This document shows, in pieces, positions 19,273-31,012 of a DNA stretch of 64,000 nucleotides. Every line of letters begins with the position of its first letter. Positions within the stretch are counted from its first letter, which is position 1. A program made the translations under genes and the position numbers. The notes under the pieces are model-generated. The model saw only the letters and a program-made list of their open reading frames with translations. It did no database searches and was not told where the DNA came from. The DNA comes from Otatea glauca (Eukaryota > Streptophyta > Magnoliopsida > Poales > Poaceae), in assembly GCA_036346275.1 (NCBI GenBank), contig CM070723.1:32804176-32868175 (forward strand), written 5' to 3'.

Positions 19273-21682
19273 TGTAACACCCTAAAATTTGGCCTAATTT
19301 AAATTTTGAAGTTATTTTGATTTTTGAGAATTTTTGGAAATTTATTGGAATTTATTTGAATTTATTCAAATATGGTTATTTTTGAAGTCAATTAAAATAA
19401 TATAAAATTTTAAGCAAAGTTTATTGGAAATATTTTATTTGAGTTAAGAATGTCTCAAAATATTTTTCAGAATTTTTCTGGAATTTTTCCTGGTATTTTA
19501 CTATTTATTTTAGCTTTGTTTATTTATCTGATTTATTTTAAATTGAAAAAGTTTTAAAAATGAAATGAATAGTATTGGGCCGGCCCAGCACATCGTTTCC
19601 AACCGTTACGCATCCGAACCGTAGGATCTCGATCCGGCGTCCCTCAGTTCGCCACGTCTTGTGCAAACCCGAGCCGCTCGATGGCGCCCACGCGGACGGT
19701 CAGGATGGTGCCACGTCGTTTCTTCCCCGCGACATCACCGGAGCAAAAGACACCGATGTCTTCGCTCTTTCCGCGGCTGTTTTCACGCACGTCGATGCTC
19801 CTTTAAGTGCTTCGGTTGGCGCATTTTGTAGAGGACTTCAAGCTGCATCTTTTGCCATCTCGCATGCATGCCGAGACCCGCTCTAGCGCCTGTCGTTGCT
19901 CGCCGTAGTTGCTCTTTTGCGCCGCCATCATTTTTGCTTCACCTCGCCGCCGTCCATTGCTTTTCGCCGAGCTCCGACCCCGTTCCGAGTTCACCAAAGT
20001 GAGCCGCGTCGATCCCGTTAGTTCTTCGCTCCGGAGAGTCACCATTGCATCGCCGACCGCGTCGTCTTTAAATGTATTTTGCTTTGAAATGTATTTTAAA
20101 TGTATTTTGCTTTGAAATTATGCATGCTAAATTAATTAAAAATGAATTTAAATTAATTTGGATAATGTAGTTAATCAACCCATATTGTCATTGCCACCTT
20201 GAAATTATTATTTGTATGCCCTGAAATCATTGTCACCCTAGGATTATTCATATTTGTTGGATATTAATATGATGCCAACATGGGAAGTTAGACCGTGATT
20301 AGACGCTTAGCCCTGCATCGAGCCATGAATGATCTTTTGGGTAATGCCACAATTTTGACTACTGAAATATTGAATGTATTTTGAAAGTGGTGTGATGATG
20401 CCACCCGATGAAATTGAAGTACAGAGACCTGTGTGGTTCCGTACCGATGTTGAGTTATTGTTGGCATGTGTTGCACAATAAGCAACTGGGTGGGAAATGA
20501 TTTAGACTAGGGCAAGTGGCAAGAGGCTTTGTGCCAGGTGGGCCTGTGTGGATCTAGGTTGTTGAGTGTGTGAGTCTATGTGTCACATTGGGCTGTGTGC
20601 CACCGTTGAGAGAAGGAAGTCTTGCCTTGGTCAGCTAAGGACTTCACCTTGCAAGTCTTTGAACTGAGTCACCCGTACAACCACATGTCTGGTATGAGAC
20701 AAAGCTAGTTGATTAGGGTTCTGATATCTTTCCTCTGAAACCTCAGGGTGACAGTACACAGGGGTGTATCTGTGTGGGGGAGCATACCTTTGCTACGGCT
20801 TGGTGCCCATCCAACGGTGTTAGCCTGTCCTTTACTTCACCTCTGTGTGAGGGGAGTGATAGTGAAGGAAATACCGAAGAGGTTCATTGGTTAAGGTAGA
20901 GGTTCCTGAAAGGCTTTGTTGCGGGCAATCACCTGTGTGGTGAGCGGCTGTATCTTGTCGGTAAAGTGTACAACCTCTGCAGAGTATCAAATCTATTCGA
21001 ATAGCCGTGCTCGCGATATTGAGTAATGCTTGGGGATTACAGTTAAGGGTTAGATCTTCAAAAATAAAAATGTGGAAAGGGTGGCTGTGTGCCAGTGTTG
21101 AAAATGAATTGATTAAGGCCGTGTGCTGAGTTTTTATGGAGAAAAACCATTTGCAGAACTTAGTACTAATTATAACTGTTCCACTACTTTTAATCTAAGT
21201 AAGATATTAGTTTAAAAATGCTGTTTGATGCCAAAGAATCAATTAAACCAATTCTTTGGAATAATCCTTGCATATAGTAATAGCGCTGCATTCTGTGCAT
21301 TACTTGTTGAGTGCCTTGAGTACTCACCCCCTTGCCTACCAACCCAACATCAGTGGAGGAGTCTACGCCAGCATGGGAGGAGGAGTACAATGAAGAGCCG
21401 GACAATTAGGGAGCAAGCCCAGTCAGTTGCTTGTGGCAAGTTTATGGGTTCTACGATATATATTTGTTTTCCGCTATTATCTTTGTTGCCCCGCGTGGCT
21501 GATCTTATGTAAGGGGATCTTAAGGTCGTACAACTCAGTTTATATAAATGTTGCACTACTTATTAATGTATCACTGTGAATGTCTGTGATGTTTAACCCT
21601 GTAAAAACTGTGTGCACTAGCGTGATCGTGGACTAGTGCTGAATACACAGAGGGTCTGGATTTGCATATTCGGGTCCCGATA
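19273..21682 (+). repeat. 5' LTR of the chromodomain gypsy (internally deleted)
   Basis: Begins TGTAACACCC and ends GGGTCCCGATA just before the PBS. It is about 1.1 kb shorter than the 3' LTR because a segment corresponding to 31834-32945 is missing at about 20068. At the junction the phrase AAATGTATTTTGCTTTGAAA is present twice in tandem, whereas the 3' LTR has it once. Confidence 0.9.
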
Positions 21683-21686
21683 GAGT

Positions 21687-21698
21687 TGGTATCAGAGC
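21687..21698 (+). promoter_or_regulatory. Primer binding site
   Basis: TGGTATCAGAGC lies four bases inside the 5' LTR end. This is the usual plant PBS complementary to the 3' end of initiator methionine tRNA. Confidence 0.85.
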
Positions 21699-21899
21699 AG
21701 GTTGACTGTAGGTCTTGACCATAACTAGGTTAGCTGTGTCTAGGTGGATAAAACTATTTTCTAAAATTTAACAACTTGAGCAAGAATATCAATAAAATAT
21801 CGACTTATCTTTTCTCTCTTATTTCATATCTATGCTAAATTCTTACTGTCATTCTTTGTTTATTTTTAACTAAGGTTTGTCCAAAGTTGTTTTGGCAGA

Positions 21900-22653
21900 T
21901 GGTGAGGAGGATCCACACCTTTGGCGAGCACGCTGGTGGTTACGTCGTGGAGCTTTGGAGGATGCGGATGCTTCAGCTTCTTGGAGGTTTCGACAGGCCT
22001 CTCTATCGTGGTCGCACCTGGGCGGTCAATGGTAGAGTCAGAGGCATGGCGACGACGGTCACTGTCTACGCGAGGGAGCACGCGGGAGCAAGCCGTCCGT
22101 TCAACATCACGATCTGAAAGGTTACCTTTGAAGCCGGGATACAGGAGTCCGCGCGTCTGGCCATGAGGAGGATCGGTCAGGCATATGCCGGAGAGCTTCA
22201 CGACTCGGTGTTTCGTCTGCACCCACAGGAAGGAGTCCCTGGAGGATAGCTTCACCTGGAGGGTGATGCGGCGGTCGTGCACCTGGCCGATTCGCATCGC
22301 CAGAGCAGTGATGGACCGATCGTTTACGAGCCCGATCCGTCTAAGCCGCTTTGGAGGCGCTTTAGCGCACCCTTCAGAGCGAGGCTTCGCTTTTGGATTG
22401 AGAGTTGGAGGACGCGCTCTACACAGGGCCGCCAGAGGTTGAGATGGAGCTCGACGAGGAGGAGGATCCTGAGGAGCTGGTGCCCGAGCCGGAGGAGCCG
22501 GTTCCAGACCAGGAGCCTGAGCTAGAGGGGAAGGATTCCTCAGTGCTAGCAGCAGCAGAGGGGGTGGTCACCAGGACCAGTTCGCCCCGATGCCGGAGCT
22601 CCAGCCGGTGTATGCTTCGGGGGAGCCGCAACCGGGTTGGCTCGATGAGTGAT
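21900..22653 (+). pseudogene. Extra leader ORF between PBS and gag (broken)
   Basis: Starting at the ATG at 21900 (MVRRIHTFGEHAGGYVVELW) the same frame continues past a TGA at 22115 through ARLAMRRIGQAYAGELHDSVF and a second stop, then needs a shift to reach a Glu/Pro-rich acidic tail (DEEEDPEELVPEPEEP, about 22450-22530). The base composition is coding-like and GC-rich compared with the LTR. Additional frames before gag are known in some grass gypsy elements; this one has no domain I can name. Its position, sense to gag, would place it first on the genomic RNA. Confidence 0.55.
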
Positions 22654-22914
22654 TGAGTCTAGTCTGGTGTAGTGTTGAGACTCAGGGTGTTTGAGTCACG
22701 TCTTTTTGTTTTAGAATCACCATTAGGTGTGAGTCGTTGTTGAGTCTTAATGCTTGATTGTTGCTTGCTTTATTTCATAAGTGTCTAGTATGTGTTGCAT
22801 TGCCCTTAGGCACTTGTGAGCAACCATACCATTTCACTAAATTAATAAAATTGTTAAAGAATTCAGGTTACACTTGTTTCCCCTGTATAAGTTCCTTTTC
22901 TTGTCTGTGCTTTC

Positions 22915-24270
22915 TGAAGAGGAACGCGGTATGCTACGCTAGCACAAAAAAAAATCTACCGCGTAACCAGAAAGCTACTCGCAAGAAGGGGATCATAGAT
23001 AAGATTACCACTAGACGCGCAGTTGCGGAATCCTTCGCGCGTCGATGTAGTGGATCGTCCTCGCCGCAGTCGTTGCGTTGATGTAGTGGATCGTCCTCGC
23101 CTTGCCGTGGATCGTCCTCCCACGCCGCAGTCGCAGCAGCGTCACCGCAGAGTCCACACGCCCGAGATGGAACGCGCGGCGTCGGTGTGCAAGCACCGTC
23201 GCCGGCGGGCAGCGAGAGGAGTAGGCTAGGTTTCGAGTGAATCACTCCTAAACCGTGGGAAAGCACACCGCGCCTCCTCCTCCTCCTCCTTATATAGCCA
23301 CGAGATGAAACCCTAAACTAGGGCCCATCGTGCTAAGCCCACGAGGTTCATTAATTACGGATCCAATCCAAATTAATGCGCCCCACCCATTAAGTGTGTG
23401 ACCTGCAGGTTCACGTGACGCTTGGACGTGGATTCGAAAACTCCTTTTCAATCCAATAGTTGGTAGTGGCTTCTTGCAAAGTATGCCAACTCCCAAACAT
23501 ACTATGATCAAATCGCATGTAACCTATCAAAAGTACTCATTTAATAATCCCTTTGCCAAGTATATGAAGATTGATCTCAAGGCGAGAAGCATGTCATCCT
23601 TTGATGATTCAATCCATCTCTCGTATCCGTGATATATTAATAAGTTGTGATTGACTCCTCAATCACGGCATGGCCATGCACTTCCTTAATCATATCACAC
23701 GAGTGGCCTTGTCATATATCTCCGTTTCATTGGAGTGGCAAATTCCATCTTGATCGCCACTTCTCCGCACGTTTCATAGTAAACATGAAAGCTACCTTTA
23801 TAACTATCCGGTTAGGAAGTAGTGTTTGATAGCCCCAAGGAAAACTATTACACATGTAGGGAATATGACAATCTCGTGTCTAAGGATCATACATCTACTA
23901 GGTATGAGATACACTCGATGACACATAAGAATGAAACATTCTCGCAGTTGTCCCATTATGGTCTATCTAACCCATGTTCTACAACATGCGCCCACAATGT
24001 ATAGATGATATCTCCATATCCCATGATCTATGAAGCATGATCATCGATCACTACATGTGCCGATCTATTCATCGTTGTCCTATAATGATGATATCCGATC
24101 GTAGATATTTATCGAATTACATCATTAAGTAAAGAGCTTCATAAGCAAGTCACATACTTGTTGATCAATACAATGATATACATTCATTGGACCAATAATC
24201 ATATTATTATTCATAAACATAGTCATGTTACAATCATTTAAATGATTGCCTCAAGGGCATAACACTAACA
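22915..24270 (-). mobile_element. Copia solo LTR in the gypsy leader
   Basis: On the plus strand it starts TGAAGAGGAACGCGG and ends GGCATAACACTAACA, so its own sense is the minus strand. CTTTC flanks both sides (22910-22914 and 24271-24275), a perfect 5-bp target duplication. It matches the copia LTRs at 37533-50493 and 62652-63998 along its full 1356 bp. A TATATAAGG promoter element lies at 23289-23297 on its sense strand. No internal region remains, so LTR-LTR recombination has removed it. Confidence 0.95.
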
Positions 24271-24309
24271 CTTTCTTCTTCTTTTCTTAACCTTGGAAGC
24301 CTCCAACAG

Positions 24310-25330
24310 ATGGTGAGGACTCGCGGTAATATTGGAGATAGCGGAAGTGAAGCTAATCAAGTAAAAAACCAGAATGAGGAACCAATTCCCCAACCGCCGT
24401 AGGTTGATTTGCAGAATCTGGGAGCTTTTCTGGCTGCTCAAACCAAGTTGATGAACACAATGATGCAGACTATGCAGCAGATCTCTAATCAAGCTACTGC
24501 AATGTTCAACCAATGGACCACACCCTTATTCCAGATTGTCAGAATTCATGAGGACTCGTCCACCCACGTTCTCGAGCAATGCTAATCCGTTGGAAGCGGA
24601 TGACTGGCTAAGGACTATTGAGAGGAAACTACACATAACCCAGTGTGTAGAGCATGAGAGGGTGCTATATGCCTCTCATCAGCTGGAAGGAATGGCAGCA
24701 GAATGGTGGGAGAACTTCAGTGCGTCGCACGAAGATCTGCAAGGTATCACTTGGGAGGAATTCACTACAGCCTTCCGTCAGTACCATGTACCAGAAGGTA
24801 TTATGGATCTTAAGAAGGAAGAGTTCAGGAATCTCAAGTAGGGTGGCCAATCAGTGGTTGACTACATGAATAAGTTCACCCAGTTAGCACGCTACGCACT
24901 AGAAGATGTAGCGACAGATAAGGCTAGACAATCCCGCTTTATGAAGGGATTGAACGCTGGGCTGCAAGTGGGATTGATCACCCACACATTCCCAGATTTC
25001 CAGGAGCTAGTCAACAAGGCTCTTATCCTGGAAGATAAACATCGGGAGTTGGACGACAATCGAAAGCGCAGAATGGCACAACAAGGAGGTCGTCAGGGTC
25101 AGCAGAGGGAGAGGACGGCACCCCAACAATTTGTCCGATTCTAGCCCAGAGGCAGTGACAGGGCACCACTGCCGGCAAATCGTCTAGTGGGCCAGAATGT
25201 TCAAACTCCAGCCAGAACGGTGGTACAAGCTGGAGGAAATTCCCAGGCAATGGGAAGGCGTTGCTATCACTGCAACGAACTAGGGCACTTTGCCAATAAT
25301 TGCCCTAAGAAGGGAGGTGTCACCCCCGTT
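24310..25330 (+). pseudogene. Gypsy gag (chromovirus) with zinc knuckle
   Basis: The frame begins at ATG 24310 (MVRTRGNIGDSG). The capsid core is seen in LEADDWLRTIERKLH (near 24590), VLYASHQLEGMAAEWWENF and a LKKEEFRNLK...SVVDYMNKFTQLARYA segment. The nucleic-acid-binding CCHC knuckle CYHCNELGHFANNC lies at 25263-25304. Gag would form the particle that packages the element RNA in the cytoplasm. Damage: an in-frame stop after IPQPP, a frameshift near 24535, and stops at 24839-24841 and 25142-25144. The nested copia LTR ends only about 40 bp upstream. Confidence 0.9.
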
Positions 25331-25439
25331 CGCTTTAAACTGGGGAACACACCCGCAAGGACTCCAGTGCCGAATGTGAACCACGGAGCAACGTCATCGG
25401 CCACTCCGTCTCAAGCAACCACGCGAGGCCGAGTCAACC

Positions 25440-27482
25440 AAATCACTGCGGATGAGGTCCAGAATGTTACGAATGTTGTACTGGGTAAGTTCCTAGTAAA
25501 CTCAGTACCAGCTACTGTTTTATTTGATTCTGGAGCTTCACATTCATTTGTTTCTCGAGATTTTACTGTTCAAAATTATTTGTATATTGTGAATCTTAAA
25601 TGTGTGCTTGTAGTGCAATCCCCTGGATCAGAACTCCGATCCAAAGTAGGATGTTTTGGGGTAAGACTAATAATTAATGGAATAGAGTTCCTAGTGAACT
25701 TAATTATACTAAATACCCAAACCTGGATGTTATCCTGGGAATGGATTGGTTAACCAAGCACAAGGCAGTATTGGACTGCGGAGTAAGAGTCATATCAGTC
25801 GAGAGCCCGGATGGAAAGAAGAATGAATTTGAAGCAACAGCAGTGCGGGATGGCCAGTTGATGGTCAACAACATGAAGACCGTCATCCTAGAGGATGTAC
25901 CGGTAGTCAATGAATATCCGGATGTTTTTTCGGAGGATTTACCTGGGATACCGCCGGATAGGGATATCGAGTTCGTTATAGAACTTGTACCAAGGATAGC
26001 TCCAATAGCTAAGAGATCCTACCAGATGTCCACAGATGAATTGGTAGAAATGAAGAAACAAATTGAAGAGATGTTAGAAAAAGGATTTATAAGACCTAGT
26101 TCATCGCCATGGGGAGCGCTAGTCCTGTTCGTCAAGAAGAAGGATGGGAGTATTAGGATGTGTATAGACTATCATGCACTCAATGATGTGACGATAAAGA
26201 ACAAGTATCCGTTACCCAGGATTGATGACCTATTTGATCAGTTGAGAGGAGCAGGAGTCTTCTCCAAGATTAATCTCCGATCGGGGTATCATCAGTTGAA
26301 GATCCGATCAGAGGATATACCGAAAACTGCATTTTCATCGAGATATGGGCACTACGAGTTCACAGTTATGTCCTTTGGATTGACGAATGCACCAACATAT
26401 TTCATGAACTTGATGAATAAGATTTTTATGAAATACCTGGATAAGTTCGTTGTCGTGTTTATAGATGATATCATTGCCTATTCCAAGACAAGGGAAGAGC
26501 ACGCTGAACATTTAAGGCTAGTCCTTGAAAAGTTAAGAGAACAACAGTTGTTTGCTAAATTTAGCAAATGCGACTTCTGGAAGAATAAGGTAGAATTTCT
26601 TGGGCATATAATGACTGCTGAAGGAGTTGCAGTACATCCAAGTAAAGTAGAAGCAGTTTTGCATTGAGAGCCACCAAAGTCGGTAACCCAAATCCGTAGT
26701 TTCCTTGGAATGGCGGGATATTACCGTCGTTTCATTGAAGGATTTTCTACAATTGCAAGACCCCTTATGCAATTATTAAAGAAGGAAAAGAAATTCTTGT
26801 GGACACCAGAATGTGAAAAGAGTTTCCAGGAGTTGAAGAAGCGGTTGACGTCAGCACCGGTATTGGTCTTACTTGATGTTCATCAAAGCTTCGACATTTA
26901 CTATGATGCATCGCGTCAAGGACTGGGATGCGTACTGATGCAAAGCAAAAAAGTAGTTGTATATGCATTGAGGCAATTGAGGCCACATGAGGAGAATTAT
27001 TCGACCCATGATCTGGAATTGGCCGCCGTAGTGCATGCACTGAAGTTATGGCGTCACTACCTCATCAGAAATAGATGTGAAGTGTATACCGATCATAAAA
27101 GTCTCAAGTATATCTTCACACAAGCTAATTTAAATATGAGGCAAAGAAGATGGCTAGAGTTGATTAAGGATTATAATGTTGGAATCCATTACCATCCTGG
27201 TAAAGCCAACATTGTGGCTGATGCCTTGAGTCGAAAGAGCCACAGTGTAAATATGTTGTTGGAAACAAGTTAGGATGTGTTGACTAAGGAATTTCAGAAG
27301 ATGAGGTTGGATGTGGTACCAGAAGGATTTTTGGCTACCTTAGAAGTAAAACCTACTCTAGAGGGTCAGATCAGAGAAGGACAAAAAGGTGACGATAAGA
27401 TCAAGAGAATTAAGTCTAAAATGGATGAGGGCAAGGCAAAGGATTTCAAGCTGGATGAGCAAGGCACTATGTGGTTTAAAGG
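25440..27482 (+). pseudogene. Gypsy pol: protease, reverse transcriptase, RNase H, integrase start
   Basis: The protease motif ATVLFDSGASHSFVS (near 25510) carries the catalytic DSG. A frameshift near 25725 precedes ILGMDWL. Reverse transcriptase shows EMLEKGFIRPSSSPWGA, SIRMCIDYHALN, FSKINLRSGYHQ and the active-site box VVFIDDIIAYS (about 26450-26485) with both Asp retained. A stop at 26665 (after VEAVLH) separates it from FLGMAGYYRRFIEGFS and the RNase H domain (IYYDASRQGLG, THDLELAAVVHAL, YTDHKSLKYI, ADALSR). Another stop follows at 27271. The beginning of integrase is interrupted by the solo LTR at 27483. Confidence 0.92.
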
Positions 27483-27594
27483 TGAAAGATCGAAAAAGGC
27501 GACTAGAGTGGGGTGAATAGGAGCCAAATAAAATTTTCGAATAAACTCTCCCCCTAGAATTCAAACCACCAAAAGACCAGAAAGAAACTGCACT

Positions 27595-27835
27595 GGTCGG
27601 GTATCTCTGGTCGGATGAGCAGTACTCGACCTCTGAGGCCTGGATGAACAAGACTCGAAATGAATAGTGTTGGGTGAAGCAGTACCAAAGGCGGCCTGAT
27701 GAATAAGATACTCCCGACTGAAGTGGTCGGATGAGCGATACTCCGACACGAAGTGGTCGGATGAACAGTACCCCCAACGGATGAGCAAGACGCCCGACTG
27801 CGGAGATCGGATGAGCAATACTAGGGTGAATAGTG
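27595..27835 (+). repeat. Minisatellite GGTCGGATGAGCAGTACTC
   Basis: Variants of GTCGGATGARCAGTACTC occur about eight times in 240 bases with GACTGAAGTGGTC- or CCTGATGAATAAG-type spacers. It is located near the 3' end, in LTR sense, of the solo LTR. Confidence 0.75.
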
Positions 27836-29329
27836 TTCGTGTGATAAAGAAATCAAGACGATCTCAAAATGAATCGATGTAGCTTTTGATCGGCTGATCC
27901 AAAAACAGTGAAAATTGGTGTGCACCTCCCAAAGGATGTCAGGAACCTATTTCAATCAACAATCGAAGGAATTAATACCAAGGTTCCGTCCTTTTCAGTT
28001 TAACAAATGCAACACCAAAAACAGAGTCACGAACACAGACTTCACCCCTAACTTGCTGGTGGGAGTTGATGGTCAGAAATCCTTGGATGACTCTCCACAA
28101 ATCATAGCAAGTAAGTACACGAAGAAACAACCCTTCAAACAAATAGAAACACTATCCAAAACTAGGTACGTAAATTGGTTTCTTGCAAAACTGAATAGAA
28201 GAGGTTGTAGATTGCCTAGATGATTGGGATATGATCTATAGAAGATTCATCCAGCAATCTTTCATCCTTGGCAACAAGAACCAGAAGCCAATCAAGACTA
28301 AAGAAGCGCAAGTCACACGCTTACGCACTTTAAGAACACAGATTTACTAACTTGCAACAAGAATGCAAGGATTGCCTAGATGATTGAAAGCACCAAGTCC
28401 AGAGAAGAGTTCATCAATCATGAATTTCAACAAAGACTCAATAGCATGTAGAAGGAGATGAGGCAAATCCAAATTACGTAAAGTAAATTGCAAGTAAGTA
28501 AATGCGGAATTTAGATAACAGAATTTAAGTGCGTAATGTAAATACGTAAGGGAAATGAAACAAGAATATTAATGAAGAACATTTCATTTCTGGAAGGGAG
28601 GTTTACAAAGCCTCACAACAAAGTGGGCAAAACTCAAATGAGCAGCAAAAACCTCAGAACCTTCAAAGAGGGGAGGTTGCCCCTACCCCTCTATTTATAG
28701 TGACCTGGGATCAATTCCCACCTTTGGATGTTCTGCTTCAATCCTAAGCCAACATCCAAGAGCCAGGATTTGATCCTTACACTGTCACTCTCAACAACTC
28801 TCAACTACTCACGTACACTTTCCTCACCTGCTCACCCTATCTCAAGGAGACACCCCTCTCCCTGTCTATTTGTAGCAGGCTTAGACCACCTACCACCCTT
28901 GGATGAGCCTCTAAACCCTAGAGCACTCCATCAAGGGCTGAGATTTTACCCACTCACACAGCTATGCATGGGCTCACCCGAAACCCAACAACACAACGGG
29001 TTTTGCACGCTTTTCAACTCACACTAACTTGACCCGCTACTCTATCTTCCTGACCGCGATCCAACGGTCCTCCTTGATCAGAGCAGCTCCAAGTTAGCAT
29101 CTCATCCATTCCTTTGTCTTCTCGGCTTGCGGCTACTCCTCGGCCTTAGTCATCTTTGGCGACACCTTGATCATCCGGACCTCGGCTCTCCCACCTAGTC
29201 CCGATCCCCTTCGCTCACCATGACCTAGCTCCAAAGTCCCGCAACCATTATAGATAAGGAAACCACATCACATAGCAATGTCCAACAACACATATCCATC
29301 TCAGCAGATGATATACACTACGCCGACCG

Positions 29330-29545
29330 GAAGAAACCCGACCACACGTGGTCCGACCATTGGTCTCCATCCCGACCACTCGAGGTCATTCACCGGTCTC
29401 CGACTCAATCACTCGAGTCTCAACCACTCGAGTCGGACGACCCAACCACTCGGGGTCGGACGGTGGTCTCCAACCAGCCAAAGCCCGACCACTCGGTCGA
29501 AGCGACCCGACCACTCGGGGTCGGACGGTGTCTCCAACCGATCCA
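29330..29545 (+). repeat. Minisatellite CGACCACTCGGGGTCGGACGG
   Basis: The GACCACTCG and GGTCGGACGG motifs recur at least six times between 29339 and 29530, with two nearly identical long units (around 29439 and 29509). It lies near the 5' end, in LTR sense, of the same solo LTR and is partly complementary in motif to the other array (GGTCGGA). Confidence 0.75.
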
Positions 29546-29660
29546 CCAAATTGCTCTAGCTCGAAAAACAATCCAAATCAAACTCAAACTTGAGCACACC
29601 TTGCTCAAATAAAGTCAAATACTCATCACAAACATGGATGGACCTCCACATGGTCCTTCA

Positions 29661-30971
29661 AAAGGATGCATCTGTGTACCGAACCAGAAGGAGTTAAAGC
29701 GGTTAATTCTGGAGGAAGCCCATGACTCTAAGTATTCAATTCATCCAGAAAGTGCCAAAATGTATCAAGATCTGAAGGAAAGGTTTTGGTGGCCAAGCAT
29801 GAAGCGTGAAGTGGCCGAATATGTTGCATTATGTGATATATGTCAAAGAGTCAAAGCTATGCATCAGAGGCCAACAGGACTATTACAACCTCTGAAGATA
29901 CCTGAATGGAAATGGGAAGAGATCGGTATAGATTTCATAACCGGTTTACCCAGAACTCAAGGGGGATATGACTCCATATGGGTCATAATAGATCGTTTAA
30001 CTAAAGTTGCACATTTTATACCGATAAAGACCACTTACTCAGGAGATCGGTTAGTAGAATTATACATGGCAAGGATTGTTTGTCTACACGGAGTACCGAA
30101 GAAAATAGTGTCTGACAGAGGTACTCAATTTACCTCAAGATTTTGGGGTAAACTACATGAGGCAATGGGAACTCGTCTAAATTTTAGCACAACATACCAT
30201 CCATAGACAGATGGTCAAACTGAGAGAGTTAACCAAATATTGAAAGATATACTGAGAGCTTGTGCTTTATCATATTCTACTTCTTGGGATAAGTGCTTGC
30301 CCTATGCTAAGTTCAGCTATAATAACAGTTATCAGACAAGTTTACAGATGTCTCCATTCGAAGCTCTGTATAGTCGATCCTGTCGAACATCGTTGAATTG
30401 GAATGAGACCGGTGAATGACATATTTTTGGTCCGGATATACTTCAGAAAGTGGAGGAACAGATCACCATGATCAGGGAAAGACTGAAGATTGCTCAGTCA
30501 AGGCTGAAGAGTTATGCTGACAATCGTCGCAGGGAATTGAGCTTTGAACCTGAAGATTTTGTAAACCTCAGAGTTACGCCACTCAAGGGAGTCAGGAGGT
30601 TTCATGCAAAAGGGAAGCTCGCACCCAGGTATGTCGGACCATTCAAGATCTTGAGCCATAGAGGTGAAGTTGCGTACCAATTTGAGTTGCCACAGTCACT
30701 GGTAGGAGTACATGATGTATTCCATGTGTCACAATTGAAGAAGTGTCTTCGAGTACCAGAAGAACAAACATCTTTGGAAGCAATCGAGTTGCAAAAAGAT
30801 TTGACTTATAAGGAGCATCCGGTGAAGATTCTAAACACAATGGACAAAGAAACAAGGAACAAGTCGACACGCTTTTGCAGAGTCCAGTGGAGCAATCTTT
30901 CGGAAAGTGAAGCAACTTGGGAACAAGAAGAAGATCTGAAGAAGGAGTTTCCTGACCTATTCCATAGTTAG
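29661..30971 (+). pseudogene. Gypsy integrase and chromodomain
   Basis: The sequence resumes with ICVPNQKELKRLILEEAHDS. The zinc-binding N-terminus (HDSKYSIH, CDICQRVK) is followed by the catalytic core: GIDFITGLP (first Asp), SDRGTQFTSRFW (second Asp) and, after a stop at 30204, TDGQTERVNQ (catalytic Glu). A second stop lies near 30418 (after WNETGE). The GPF-H-like segment GKLAPRYVGPFKIL and HDVFHVSQLKKCL follow. The end (from about 30780) carries LQKDLTYKEHPVKILN...RFCRVQWSNL-EATWEQE, a chromodomain, thought to target chromoviruses to heterochromatin. The chromodomain frame itself is open. Confidence 0.92.
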
Positions 30972-30999
30972 CCCTGAATCTCGGGGTCGAGATTCTGTT

Positions 31000-31012
31000 A
31001 AGGGGGGAGGTT
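31000..31012 (+). promoter_or_regulatory. Polypurine tract of the chromodomain gypsy
   Basis: AAGGGGGGAGG directly precedes the 3' LTR start TGTAACACCC, the expected place for plus-strand priming. Confidence 0.85.

Larger units (their letters stand above)
27483..29660 (-). mobile_element. Solo LTR (TGAAGG...TTTCA family) in gypsy integrase
   Basis: Plus-strand ends are TGAAAGATCG and GGTCCTTCA; AAAGG flanks both sides (27478-27482 and 29661-29665), a perfect 5-bp duplication that splits the WFKG codons of integrase. In its own sense (minus) it starts TGAAGGACCATGTGGAGG and ends CACCCCACTCTAGTCGCC...TTTCA, the same family as 2639-4381. There is no internal coding region in 2178 bp. It contains two minisatellites listed separately. 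Confidence 0.92.
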
